From assembly GCA_900765465.1 (NCBI GenBank), contig CAAFRM010000366.1, positions 1 through 51,843 of the forward strand: DNA of 51,843 nucleotides. The letters are read 5' to 3'. Position numbers and translations under genes: made by a program. The notes beneath the pieces were generated by a model, which did not search any database, was not told where the DNA came from, and worked only from the letters and a program-made list of their open reading frames with translations. This document shows, one piece after another, positions 16,425 to 24,665 of the stretch. This stretch comes from an uncultured Prevotella sp. (GTDB taxonomy: Bacteria; Bacteroidota; Bacteroidia; Bacteroidales; Bacteroidaceae). Within the stretch, counting starts at the first letter, position 1. Each line of letters starts with the position of its first letter.

Positions 16425-17604
16425 ATTCTTTCTTTCCCTTTTCAGAGATGATGGTAATCTGATTGTCGTCAGTGCGGAAAGTAGTGCCCGGATTACGGGT
16501 AGAGTTGAGCACGATGAAGTCAGCGTTTTTCTTCACTCTCTTCTTCTGTGCATTACTCTCTTCATCGTTGGTTTCCAGGGCGAAAGCTACGATTCGCTGA
16601 TTCTTTTGTTTCATCTGTCCCAAAGCTGCTGCGATGTCATGGGTAGGCACCAGTGTCAACTCCAGGTCATCCTTTTCGCGCTTGATTTTCTTATCAGCTA
16701 CATTGGCAGGACGGAAGTCTGCTACGGCTGCACAGAGAATGGCTGCATCAGATGAAGCAAAGGCTGCTGTGGCTGCCTGATACATCTCCTCACAGCTCTC
16801 CACATTGATGCGGTGGATAGCAGGACTACAGTCTAATGAAACAGGACCTGCCACCAAAGTAACATCCGCACCACGGCGGAGACATTCTTCGGCAAGTGCG
16901 AATCCCATCTTTCCTGAAGAATAATTGCCGATGAAACGCACTGGGTCAATCTTCTCATAGGTTGGTCCAGCTGTAATCATCACCTTCTTACCGCAGAGGT
17001 CTTTCTCTGCAGTCTTCTGGTCCTCTGATTCTACATCAGCAACCTCCTCGGCACTCTCCATCATGTTGAAGTATCTATCCAGGTAATTCACGATGACATC
17101 CGGTTCCTCCATGCGTCCCTTTCCCTCTAATCCAGAAGCAAGGAATCCCACTTCCGGTTCGATGATATGGTTACCATAGCCGAGAAGGGTTTTCATGTTA
17201 GCCTGGGTAGAAGGATGCTTGTACATATCAAGATCCATGGCAGGAGCGATGAAGACTGGTGCCTTCATAGAGAGATAGGTGGTGATGAGCATGTTGTCTG
17301 CAATGCCATGCGCCATCTTGCCCATAGTAGATGCCGTACATGGTGCAATGACCATCGCATCCGCCCAGAGACCGAGATCCACGTGCGAATTCCAGGTACC
17401 ATCACGCTGTGAGAAGAACTCGCTTACCACAGGCTTGTGGGTCAGCGCCGAGAGGGTGATAGGGGTAATGAACTCCTTACCGGCAGGCGTAATGACCACC
17501 TGTACCTCAGCTCCCTTCTTGATGAGACCACGGATGATAAGGCATGACTTGTAGGCTGCAATGGAACCCGTAATGCCCAATACGATTTTCTTTCCTTTTA
17601 ACAT
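16360..17604 (-). CDS. coaBC: Bifunctional CoaBC (phosphopantothenoylcysteine synthetase/decarboxylase)
   Basis: The 414-residue protein has two domains. Residues about 1-185 are the FMN decarboxylase (KIVLGITGSIAAYKSC, catalytic histidine in the WNSHVDLG region, substrate motif APAMDLDMYKHPST). Residues about 205-414 are the CTP-dependent synthetase (VMITAGPTYEKIDPVRFIGN, SSGKMGFALAEE, KIKREKDDLELTLVPTHDI). It joins cysteine to phosphopantothenate and decarboxylates the product to phosphopantetheine in coenzyme A synthesis. It starts 1 bp after the DnaQ-like gene stops, so the two are coupled. Confidence 0.95.
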   Translation of the reverse strand: MLKGKKIVLGITGSIAAYKSCLIIRGLIKKGAEVQVVITPAGKEFITPITLSALTHKPVVSEFFSQRDGTWNSHVDLGLWADAMVIAPCTASTMGKMAHGIADNMLITTYLSMKAPVFIAPAMDLDMYKHPSTQANMKTLLGYGNHIIEPEVGFLASGLEGKGRMEEPDVIVNYLDRYFNMMESAEEVADVESEDQKTAEKDLCGKKVMITAGPTYEKIDPVRFIGNYSSGKMGFALAEECLRRGADVTLVAGPVSLDCSPAIHRINVESCEEMYQAATAAFASSDAAILCAAVADFRPANVADKKIKREKDDLELTLVPTHDIAAALGQMKQKNQRIVAFALETNDEESNAQKKRVKKNADFIVLNSTRNPGTTFRTDDNQITIISEKGKKEYEKKPKTEVAHDIIDELALLF

Positions 17605-17605
17605 A

Positions 17606-18469
17606 TTATTTTCCCATTCTCTTGTTGAACTCGCGCAGACGGATACGGGTGAGTACCTGCTTGGTATTGTTGGTGAAATCGCTTCCCAATACCCAGGTGA
17701 AGTAACCAGGATCCTTGGTCAGGATCTCTGCCACATCCCATCCTTTGTACTTGCCGAAGTTGAATACCTCGTGCTTGCGAGGATTGCCCTTTTCGTCGAG
17801 TATCACATTGCCGTCGGCGTCCTTCAACTCCTGCCAAACGATGCGGCCGGCAAAATCTACATTGTCGTTGCGCTTGGAGAACTCAGCAAGCTCGTCCATG
17901 TCATTATTGAGTACACGGTCGGCTTCCTCCTGAACACCAGGGGCATAACGGTCCAGCTCGCCTTTCAGCACGCAATAGGTAGCCTCGGTATCCTGGTCGG
18001 CACGGTGTGCCTCGAAGTCTTCCTCCATCTTTCTGCCGCAATAGAACTTGTAGGCAGCAGCCAGGTTACGACGCTCCATCTTCATAAAGATGTTCTGGGC
18101 ATCAATGAGGCGACACTTAGAGAAATCGAAATCGATGCCTGCACGCAGGAATTCCTCTGCAAGCATAGGTACATCGAAATGATTGGAGTTATAGCCAGCA
18201 AAATCACAACCGGAGAACTCCTGGTTGAAGGTAGCCGCCAACTGCTTGAAGGTTGGTGCATCCTTTACATCATCATTGCTGATACCTGTAAGAGCAACCA
18301 CCTCTTCAGGGATTGGCTTCCCTGGATTGATAAACTGGTTTTTACGTACCTCTGTTCCATCTGGATACACCTTGATATAGGAGATCTGGATGATTCTGTC
18401 TTTCACCATGTCAAGACCAGTAGTCTCTAGGTCGAACACGATCAGAGGCTTAGTAAGATTTAATTTCAT
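17606..18469 (-). CDS. DnaQ-like 3'-5' exonuclease
   Basis: The 287-residue protein has all five DEDDh residues: Asp13 and Glu15 in FDLETTGLD, Asp99 in NSNHFD, and His155 and Asp160 in HRADQD. A C-terminal extension (about residues 205-287, FNFGKYKGWDVAEIL, YFTWVLGSDF) is a small domain found on some bacterial exonucleases of this type. It probably proofreads or trims DNA ends. Its place directly after dnaN fits a replication or repair role, but it may be an epsilon-like accessory rather than the true epsilon subunit. Confidence 0.88.
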   Translation of the reverse strand: MKLNLTKPLIVFDLETTGLDMVKDRIIQISYIKVYPDGTEVRKNQFINPGKPIPEEVVALTGISNDDVKDAPTFKQLAATFNQEFSGCDFAGYNSNHFDVPMLAEEFLRAGIDFDFSKCRLIDAQNIFMKMERRNLAAAYKFYCGRKMEEDFEAHRADQDTEATYCVLKGELDRYAPGVQEEADRVLNNDMDELAEFSKRNDNVDFAGRIVWQELKDADGNVILDEKGNPRKHEVFNFGKYKGWDVAEILTKDPGYFTWVLGSDFTNNTKQVLTRIRLREFNKRMGK

Positions 18470-18533
18470 TACTTCTAGTATTTATTACTATATATTACTG
18501 ATAGGGAAGGGGTGTTTAGATGAACCAAGCTCC

Positions 18534-19655
18534 TTATTCGTTAAGGAGCATTGGCATGATGAGCATGAGGATGTCCTCGTCTTCTGGCTGCTCAGCTGGT
18601 ACAATGATACCAGCACGGCTAGGATCAGCCAAGTGGAAGACAACCTGATCGCTGTTCAGATTACCCAGGATTTCCATCAAGCTGCTACCCTTGAAACCGA
18701 TGCTGATGCTGGAACCGCTATATTCGCAAGCCAATACTTCCTTGGCAGAAGTAGAGAAGTCGATGTCTTCTGAAGAAACCTCGAAACGGCCGCTCTCGAT
18801 ATGGAAACGGATCAGCTGGCTGCTCTCGCTGGCAAATGGCAAAACACGGCGCAATGCACTCTGCAAGCCCTTGCGATCTACGGTTATCTCACATGGGTTG
18901 TTGGCAGGAATCACTGAGTTGTAATTAGGATAGCGACCATCAATGAGGCGGCATTTCAATACGCCATCGCTAAACTGAATCTCAGCTCTGCGTGCATCAA
19001 ACTTGATGGTTGCCTCATCATCCTTACTCAGAATGTTCTTCAGCAATGATGCTGGCTTCTTTGGCAGGTTGAATGAAGAAGGAGTCTCACTCTTGACAGT
19101 GAAGTTCTTGCTTCTTACCAACTTATGGCCATCACTTGCAACGATGGCAAGCGATTCGGGAGTAAGGTCGAAATAGATACCATTCATTACTGGGCGCAGC
19201 TCATCGCTGGCTGTTGCAAAGAGAGAACGGTTGATATTGTCGATCAGCACCTGTGCTGGCAAGACGAGGGTAGTGCAGGCATCACCCATATCCTGTGTTG
19301 GAGGATAGTCTTCAGCATTCAAGCCTGTGAAATTATAGAGACCATTCTGATATACAATCTTAATGGCATAACTATCTGTATCTACATCGAAGCTGAGAGG
19401 CTGCTCAGGCAACTCCTTCAATGCATCCAGGATGACGCGGTTGGCAACGCAGAACTCGCCTTCGCCATCGCAGTCAGTGAGAGCGATGGAACTCTTGATG
19501 ATGTTGTCACTGTCGCTAGCGGTGATGGTCATCTCGCCGTTGGCAACTTGAAACAGGAAATTGTCAAGGATAGGCAGAGAATTCTTGCTGCCAATCACCT
19601 TAGCAAGCATATTGAGCTTGCTGTTCAATGCTGAACTTGAAACTGTAAATCTCAT
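18534..19655 (-). CDS. dnaN: DNA polymerase III beta sliding clamp
   Basis: The 373-residue protein has the family length and ends. MRFTVSSSALNSKLNMLAKVIGSKN leads the first clamp fold, FDLTPESLAIVASDGHKLV the second, and the C-terminal IIVPAEQPEDEDILMLIMPM is the conserved last strand. Three repeated folds form a ring that holds the replicase and many repair enzymes on DNA. It has its own promoter and leads the leftward operon with the exonuclease, coaBC, porD, recN and TPR genes. dnaA is not adjacent, as is common in Bacteroidetes. Confidence 0.95.
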   Translation of the reverse strand: MRFTVSSSALNSKLNMLAKVIGSKNSLPILDNFLFQVANGEMTITASDSDNIIKSSIALTDCDGEGEFCVANRVILDALKELPEQPLSFDVDTDSYAIKIVYQNGLYNFTGLNAEDYPPTQDMGDACTTLVLPAQVLIDNINRSLFATASDELRPVMNGIYFDLTPESLAIVASDGHKLVRSKNFTVKSETPSSFNLPKKPASLLKNILSKDDEATIKFDARRAEIQFSDGVLKCRLIDGRYPNYNSVIPANNPCEITVDRKGLQSALRRVLPFASESSQLIRFHIESGRFEVSSEDIDFSTSAKEVLACEYSGSSISIGFKGSSLMEILGNLNSDQVVFHLADPSRAGIIVPAEQPEDEDILMLIMPMLLNE

Positions 19656-19760
19656 GAGTCGTTATTTTATATTATTAATTTTCTATATTACTTATCTCAT
19701 TTTCATTGCTGATGCTCCTTACTTGATGGGTAAATTGGAGCATTTGCGCAATTATGAGCA

Positions 19761-19792
19761 CAAAAATACAAAAAATATTGGGGATAGACAAA
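19761..19792 (-). promoter_or_regulatory. Promoter of dnaN operon
   Basis: Top-strand CAAAAATA (19761-19768) and CAAA (19789-19792) read leftward as TTTG, 20-bp spacer, TATTTTTG, a perfect consensus. The leader to the dnaN ATG is about 100 nt. Confidence 0.75.
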
Positions 19793-19810
19793 AATAATCG
19801 AAGAAATGTT

Positions 19811-19840
19811 TTTGTTTTAAAACTATTTTTAGTAATTTCG
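19811..19840 (+). promoter_or_regulatory. Probable promoter of the DUF3127 gene
   Basis: TTTG (19811-19814), an 18-bp spacer and TAATTTCG (19833-19840; one mismatch from TAnnTTTG). The leader to the ATG at 19963 would be about 115 nt. Confidence 0.5.
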
Positions 19841-19962
19841 CAGTCAGAAAGAAAAATAGTAGATAGATTCACTCGTTTTTGAGCCTCTTCATACATCTTT
19901 TGATTCTCGATGAAAATGGGGCTCGGCAGGCGAAGGATTGAAACAATTTTTAAAATAATAAT

Positions 19963-20406
19963 ATGGAATTACAAGGAAAGGTAATTGCCGTTTTACCTGA
20001 AAGAAGCGGCGTTTCTGCAAGAGGTGAGTGGAAGGCTCAGTCGTTCGTTATCGAAACTCACGAGCAGTATCCAAAGAAGCTTTGCTTCGATGTTTTCGGA
20101 GCAGATCGTCTTGCTCAGTTCAACATCCAGAGTGGTGAGGAACTTTTGGTTTCTTTTGATTTGGATGCACACGAATATAATGGTCGTTGGTTCAACAGTG
20201 TCCGCGCTTGGAATGTGCAGCGTGTAGATCCTAATGCTGTTGCTGCTATGCAGGGTGGCATGCAGCCTGTTGGTTCTCCATTCCCTCCAGTAAGTGCGGC
20301 TCCTCAGGCAGCTCCTGCTCCAGCTCAGGGTGCAACTGCTCCATTCCCTCCAGCTCAGCCAGCAGCTCCAGCAGCAGGTGGCAGCGCAGATGATCTCCCA
20401 TTCTAA
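19963..20406 (+). CDS. DUF3127 OB-fold protein with SSB-like C-terminal tip
   Basis: Residues about 1-92 (ELQGKVIAVLPERSGVSARGEWKAQ, KLCFDVFGADRLAQFNIQSGEELLVSFDLDAHEYNGRWFNSVRAWNV) match the DUF3127 family, a short OB-fold-like domain seen in Bacteroidetes. A Pro/Ala/Gln-rich disordered linker follows (about 100-138), and the protein ends in DDLPF. This layout (OB fold, flexible linker, acidic-hydrophobic tip) is exactly that of single-stranded DNA-binding protein SSB, whose DDDIPF tip recruits repair and replication proteins. The likely role is ssDNA binding or competition for SSB partners. The gene is divergent from dnaN. Confidence 0.8.
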   Translation: MELQGKVIAVLPERSGVSARGEWKAQSFVIETHEQYPKKLCFDVFGADRLAQFNIQSGEELLVSFDLDAHEYNGRWFNSVRAWNVQRVDPNAVAAMQGGMQPVGSPFPPVSAAPQAAPAPAQGATAPFPPAQPAAPAAGGSADDLPF

Positions 20407-20431
20407 GAGAGAAAGCATGTAAGAAAATTGC

Positions 20432-20484
20432 AAAGAGCATTCGAAAGGGCTTGTTTCCACAATCCTTACGAATGCTCTTTTTCT
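20432..20484 (+). terminator. Terminator after the DUF3127 gene
   Basis: A perfect 12-bp stem (AAAGAGCATTCG at 20432-20443 with 20469-20480) is followed by TTTTCTTT. It lies 26 bp after the stop codon. Confidence 0.8.
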
Positions 20485-20527
20485 TTAATTGGACTTCTAT
20501 ACTGGTTTAAAACCAGCAGAAAACTAC

Positions 20528-20601
20528 CCTTAAGGAAAAAAAGATTTATCCTTAAGGAAAAATATAATTTCCCTTAAGGGAAAATATTTCTAGCCTTAAG
20601 G
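20528..20601. repeat. Four CCTTAAGG palindromes at an exact 22-bp period
   Basis: CCTTAAGG occurs at 20528, 20550, 20572 and 20594, each start 22 bp from the next. The 14-bp gaps are A/T-rich and share the GAAAAA pattern after the palindrome. A degenerate fifth copy (CCTTGATGG) sits at 20615. The array lies between two convergent genes. Confidence 0.85.
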
Positions 20602-20639
20602 GTAAAAGTTTAGCCCTTGATGGAAGCTAAACTTTTACC
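20601..20639. repeat. 14-bp perfect inverted repeat at the end of the CCTTAAGG array
   Basis: GGTAAAAGTTTAGC (20601-20614) and its complement (20626-20639) surround an 11-nt loop, 31 bp past the 3' end of the leftward MFS gene. It can form a hairpin and may terminate MFS transcription, although no strong T-run follows leftward. Confidence 0.6.
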
Positions 20640-20670
20640 TGGAAAAAACTTATACTTTTTTATCCCTTTG

Positions 20671-21849
20671 CTAATCGTTTCGTCTTCTTGTTTCAAAGAA
20701 TGTCCGGGAGGCAGCAAAGAACAATACCACTGCGGCAGCATTTTCGACCGCTACCATCCAGAAGGCACCACTATAACCGAAATGCTCAGCTACAACACCA
20801 CCCAGAAGACAACCGATTCCGAATCCCAGGTCCCAACCGGTCAGGATACTGCTGTTAGCCGTTCCACGCTGGTCGTGGCGGGCTACATTGATAAACATAT
20901 TCAGGAAGGCTGGATATAGGTGACCATTTCCCAATCCTATCAATGCAGCTGAAAGATAGTAGGCTATCGGATGCTTGATGGCTACGAATATTGTAAAACC
21001 AACGAGCGATATCAGCATTCCTTCGGCAGCATTCTGGGTCAGCTTACCCTGACTCAAAGCCTTTCTGCCTTGCAATCTGCTCATGAACAATCCCATAGAG
21101 AGGATTGCAAAATAGGTACCCGTTCCTCCGGTAATGCCTAATTCCTCCTTACTGTAAATGGCGAGATAGTTGCTCAATACACCCCAGCAGAAACCAAACA
21201 TGCAGATGTTGATGGCCAACAGCCAGGCGCGGGTCAGGAAGAAGCGGTCGAGCGAGAGCTTCTCCTTGTTTTTGATGATTTCCTTCTCTGGGAGTTTCAC
21301 CGTTCCAGCTATCACTACAGAAGCAATGGCTACCACAAAGGCTATCCAGAAAAGTACCATATAGCTACCCACCAGATTGTGTAGATAGATACCTATGGAA
21401 GGGGCTATCGCCATGGCGAAGTTGTTGCTCAATCCATATAGACCGATACCCTCATTGCGTCTGCTGGCAGGCAAGACATCGATGGCACAGGTACTGTTGG
21501 CTACAGTTACAGCTCCGAAGGGTCCACCATGCAGGGTTCGGCAGATGGCAAACATCAGGATGGTACTGGCTGCTATGTATCCTGCAAAGAAGATGGCAAA
21601 AGCCGTCAGGCAGACCATCAGCACTTTCTTACGGGAAAATCCATCCACCACATATCCGCTAAACGGACGGATGATGAGTGCCGCCACCGTATATCCGCTC
21701 AGAACAATGCCTATCACATCCTTCGTAGCCCCGAAAGTTTCACTCAGATAGAGTGGGAGGAGTGGGGTGAGGAGATAGAAGGCAAAGTAGAGCAGAAAGT
21801 TGGTGGTCATCACCTTGATGTAATTCGCATTCCAAAGTTTTTCTTTCAT
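20671..21849 (-). CDS. Major facilitator superfamily transporter
   Basis: The 392-residue polytopic protein has about 12 hydrophobic segments. It has the MFS loop 2-3 motif (GYVVDGFSRKKVLM), the family-specific RNEGIGLYGL loop, and a central cytoplasmic loop (LPEKEIIKNKEKLSLD). The pattern fits the YfcJ/arabinose-efflux-like MFS group, but the substrate cannot be told. The ATG at 21849 is preferred; a longer frame would need a TTG at 21873 and adds only a charged stretch. It follows nudC by 80 bp and may be read from the same transcript. Confidence 0.8.
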   Translation of the reverse strand: MKEKLWNANYIKVMTTNFLLYFAFYLLTPLLPLYLSETFGATKDVIGIVLSGYTVAALIIRPFSGYVVDGFSRKKVLMVCLTAFAIFFAGYIAASTILMFAICRTLHGGPFGAVTVANSTCAIDVLPASRRNEGIGLYGLSNNFAMAIAPSIGIYLHNLVGSYMVLFWIAFVVAIASVVIAGTVKLPEKEIIKNKEKLSLDRFFLTRAWLLAINICMFGFCWGVLSNYLAIYSKEELGITGGTGTYFAILSMGLFMSRLQGRKALSQGKLTQNAAEGMLISLVGFTIFVAIKHPIAYYLSAALIGLGNGHLYPAFLNMFINVARHDQRGTANSSILTGWDLGFGIGCLLGGVVAEHFGYSGAFWMVAVENAAAVVLFFAASRTFFETRRRND

Positions 21850-21929
21850 CTCTTCTGTATTTCTTAATTTCAAGATTCTACCCTATACTTATCATTAGTC
21901 CAGGGCGAGTATAGTCTGCTTGCGAAAGT

Positions 21930-22703
21930 TTATATTCTATTCTCCAACCAGGCATCAATGAGTTTGCGGGCAATCGATAATTTCTCCGGCAGAATAGGGA
22001 GATTGTCCTTGCTGAACCATTTGCCACGGGAAAGCTCTTCTTTCTGAAGATGAATCTCACCATCTACATATTCGGCTGTATATCCTACCATCAAGCCACT
22101 TGGGAACGGCCATGGCTGTGAACCGAAATACTTGAGATTTTTGATGGTCAGACCGGTTTCTTCCATCACCTCACGATGAACAGCTTCCTCCAGACTTTCA
22201 CCTGTTTCCACAAAACCGGCTACCAGGGAATCGAAGTTACCCTTGAAGTTGCGGGCATGAACCAGCAGCACCTGATCGCCCTTCTTGATAAGAACGATGA
22301 TGGCTGTAGCGAGAGAGGGCCAGACAGACTTGCCACACTCGGTACACTTCTTACTGATATCTGTTGACATCTTCATCGGTGAACCGCATACCCCGCAAAA
22401 CTGGGTGTTCATATCCCAATAGTTCAGTTCCTGACATTTTCCAGCCTTCTGATACAACTCTGGGGAGAGTTTGTAAAAGCTAGGGCGCAAACCGCACATC
22501 TCATATTTCGGATTGTCGGTTACGGGCTCTGGAATGGTAAAAGTCTTCACTTCCGTACCGTCATTCATCGGTGTGATGTTGAGGATATGGGTCCAAGGCT
22601 TGGTTGCTATCGGACTTTCCTCACTACATGGAATCGTATAGGTTCCATCTTCTCTCTTCTCGAGCAAGATATCTGTCTTGCAAAATATAAACCAATACTT
22701 CAT
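21930..22703 (-). CDS. nudC: NAD(+) diphosphatase NudC
   Basis: The 257-residue protein has a four-cysteine zinc ribbon (CGVCGSP ... CTECG) and the Nudix box GFVETGESLEEAVHREVMEETG (pattern Gx5Ex7REUxEExGU). After it comes SQPWPFPSGLM, the signature that separates NudC from other Nudix enzymes. NudC cleaves NADH/NAD to NMN and AMP, and removes the NAD cap from bacterial RNA 5' ends. Length matches E. coli NudC (257). Just upstream (22705-22740) are several TTTGAAC-type short repeats. Confidence 0.93.
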   Translation of the reverse strand: MKYWFIFCKTDILLEKREDGTYTIPCSEESPIATKPWTHILNITPMNDGTEVKTFTIPEPVTDNPKYEMCGLRPSFYKLSPELYQKAGKCQELNYWDMNTQFCGVCGSPMKMSTDISKKCTECGKSVWPSLATAIIVLIKKGDQVLLVHARNFKGNFDSLVAGFVETGESLEEAVHREVMEETGLTIKNLKYFGSQPWPFPSGLMVGYTAEYVDGEIHLQKEELSRGKWFSKDNLPILPEKLSIARKLIDAWLENRI

Positions 22704-22790
22704 TCTTTACTTTGAACTTTGAATATTGAACTTTGAACTTTATGATATGCTTTGACGGGTAGTTCCCAGCGGCTTTTGGGGACTAGTGGG

Positions 22791-24554
22791 CTATTGCTTT
22801 TTTCCAAAAAGCAATTCATAGTCGCGCTGGGCAGCAGGCTTGGTCCATGCTTCCGGCACAAACTTCCAGTTGTTGTTTGGCTTGGCATCTACGGTTCCCA
22901 TCTTTTCGATGGCCTCCATCAGATAGTAACGCTGGTCGCGCTCACTGCGATAGATGATTCTACTATCCAGACTATCCTTTGGAATACCGGCACCACGGGT
23001 GAGGAGCTCTCCGCCGCCATTGCCACGATAACTGTTCACTGCCACCTTATACCACTTCTTTTCATCGAAAGGCTGGCCATTGCTCATACGCAGAATCTTC
23101 ACCTTCTCGCCGTTTGGTTTGGTAACATCCACCTCATAATCAATACCGGCAGCACTGTCAAAATTGAAGGAGAGGTTCTTGAAGCCCAGACGCTGCTGAT
23201 CGCCCTTGGTCTGGGTATCGAGCAGGAGCAGATGGTCTTCAGGACTCTTCATCGTATTCACCCAGAGATCATAGCTCATCTCCAGATGCTTGCGGATCTC
23301 CTCTCCGGTAAGGCGCATCACGTAGAGCTGATTCTCGTATTTATAGAGATTGAACATGTCACCAACGTAGATAGGTCCCGCCTGGATGGTAGAATTAAAC
23401 TGGAGGGGCGCATTGAAGGCAATATCAGCATTCGTGATCTGTAGCTGAAGGTTGAGGATGAAGTCATTGAAGGCGCAGCTGCCGAAGAAAGACTCGCGGC
23501 TATGGATGGTATTCTTGAAATTACCAATCTGCTTGCTGACAAACTTGTTGATTTCTGCAATCTGAGGCTCGAATGCCTTCATGAAATCCTCATCAATAGG
23601 ACATTTTGTCACATCTGGCAGACTGCCAACTATCTTCTTGTCTGTCACAACATACTGTTTTTTGCCATTCACCTTCTTCTTGTTCAGGGTAATGGTCACC
23701 TCGGCATCTGCCACATTCAGTGCATTATTGGCAGGGTCGAGACACACCACAGGCTTACCTTCAACATTCAGGATCGTCTCATTGCAACGGGTATGGTCAT
23801 GACCGAAGAGTACCATGTCGAAGCCTGGCACCTCCTTTGCTACCCGCAGGGAGGCATCCTCCTCATATTCGGGAGTAACAATACCGCCATCCTTACCGCT
23901 GTGGAAGACACCAATGACAACGTCCGGCTTCTCCTTCTCCTGGATAATCTTCATCCATTTACGGGCACTGGTCACCATATTCTCAAACTTCATTCCGCTC
24001 CAGAGATTCTCTGTCAGCCAGTTAGGAATAGCTGGAGTCAACATACCGAGAACGGCTATCTTCACACCCTCACGGTTCAGGATGATATAAGGCTTCACAT
24101 AAGGCTTACCGGTCTTGGTATCAATGATATTGGCACCCAGCACCGGACAGTTTAACTCCTTAATCCACTTATCGTAAACCGCATGACCGGTCTCTACATC
24201 GTGATTACCGAAAGCCTGGGCATCATACTTCATATAGTTGACTACATCAGCTGCCACATTGCGAGCCTGGGTGTTGACATAATTATAGAAATAGCAGGTA
24301 GGTTGTCCCTGAAGGATATCGCCATTCTCCAGGAGGATGACATTGTCCTTATAGGTCTTGCGCAGATCGTTTACATAAGAGGATACGCGTGCCAGGGTTC
24401 CTGCCTTCGGTTTGCGATTGATGAAATCGTATGGGAAGAAAGAACCATGTACATCACTCGTCTGAATCACTCTGAGTTTGACGGTGCGCTGCTGTGCCAT
24501 TGCCTGCGAATTAAAAGTGAGCGCCAAGAGGAGCGCTGCGAATAACTGTTTCAT
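22791..24554 (-). CDS. Exported 5'-nucleotidase / 2',3'-cyclic phosphodiesterase
   Basis: With the ATG at 24554 the protein is 587 residues and begins with a clean signal peptide (KQLFAALLLALTFNSQAMA-Q). A longer frame upstream has no support. The metallophosphatase domain carries Asp34 and His36 (QTSDVHG), Asp79 (ENGDILQG), Asn117-His118 (FGNHD) and the GHDHTR motif near residue 240. The C-terminal 5'-nucleotidase domain (about 350-560) includes NDFILNLQ, LTGEEIRKHLEMSYD and VNSYRGNGGGELL. It hydrolyses nucleotides in the periplasm to nucleosides and phosphate. It has a -7 box 30 bp upstream and is divergent from the DnaJ gene. Confidence 0.88.
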   Translation of the reverse strand: MKQLFAALLLALTFNSQAMAQQRTVKLRVIQTSDVHGSFFPYDFINRKPKAGTLARVSSYVNDLRKTYKDNVILLENGDILQGQPTCYFYNYVNTQARNVAADVVNYMKYDAQAFGNHDVETGHAVYDKWIKELNCPVLGANIIDTKTGKPYVKPYIILNREGVKIAVLGMLTPAIPNWLTENLWSGMKFENMVTSARKWMKIIQEKEKPDVVIGVFHSGKDGGIVTPEYEEDASLRVAKEVPGFDMVLFGHDHTRCNETILNVEGKPVVCLDPANNALNVADAEVTITLNKKKVNGKKQYVVTDKKIVGSLPDVTKCPIDEDFMKAFEPQIAEINKFVSKQIGNFKNTIHSRESFFGSCAFNDFILNLQLQITNADIAFNAPLQFNSTIQAGPIYVGDMFNLYKYENQLYVMRLTGEEIRKHLEMSYDLWVNTMKSPEDHLLLLDTQTKGDQQRLGFKNLSFNFDSAAGIDYEVDVTKPNGEKVKILRMSNGQPFDEKKWYKVAVNSYRGNGGGELLTRGAGIPKDSLDSRIIYRSERDQRYYLMEAIEKMGTVDAKPNNNWKFVPEAWTKPAAQRDYELLFGKKQ

Positions 24555-24583
24555 ACTTTTTCTCGATTTTTTTGTTTCAACTG

Positions 24584-24591
24584 CAAAATTA
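24584..24591 (-). promoter_or_regulatory. -7 box of the 5'-nucleotidase gene
   Basis: Top-strand CAAAATTA reads TAATTTTG leftward, 29 bp before the chosen start at 24554, supporting that start. A clear -33 element is not seen. Confidence 0.55.
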
Positions 24592-24665
24592 CAAAAAAGT
24601 TGGCAATTACGGCATACTTTTTGTTGGATTCTTATAAAAATCATAAAAATAGGAGGTATTATACT

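Noticed and set aside
20671..21873. TTG start for the MFS protein
   Set aside because: The ATG at 21849 lies just before the hydrophobic region; the extra residues are a charged stretch without a better ribosome site.
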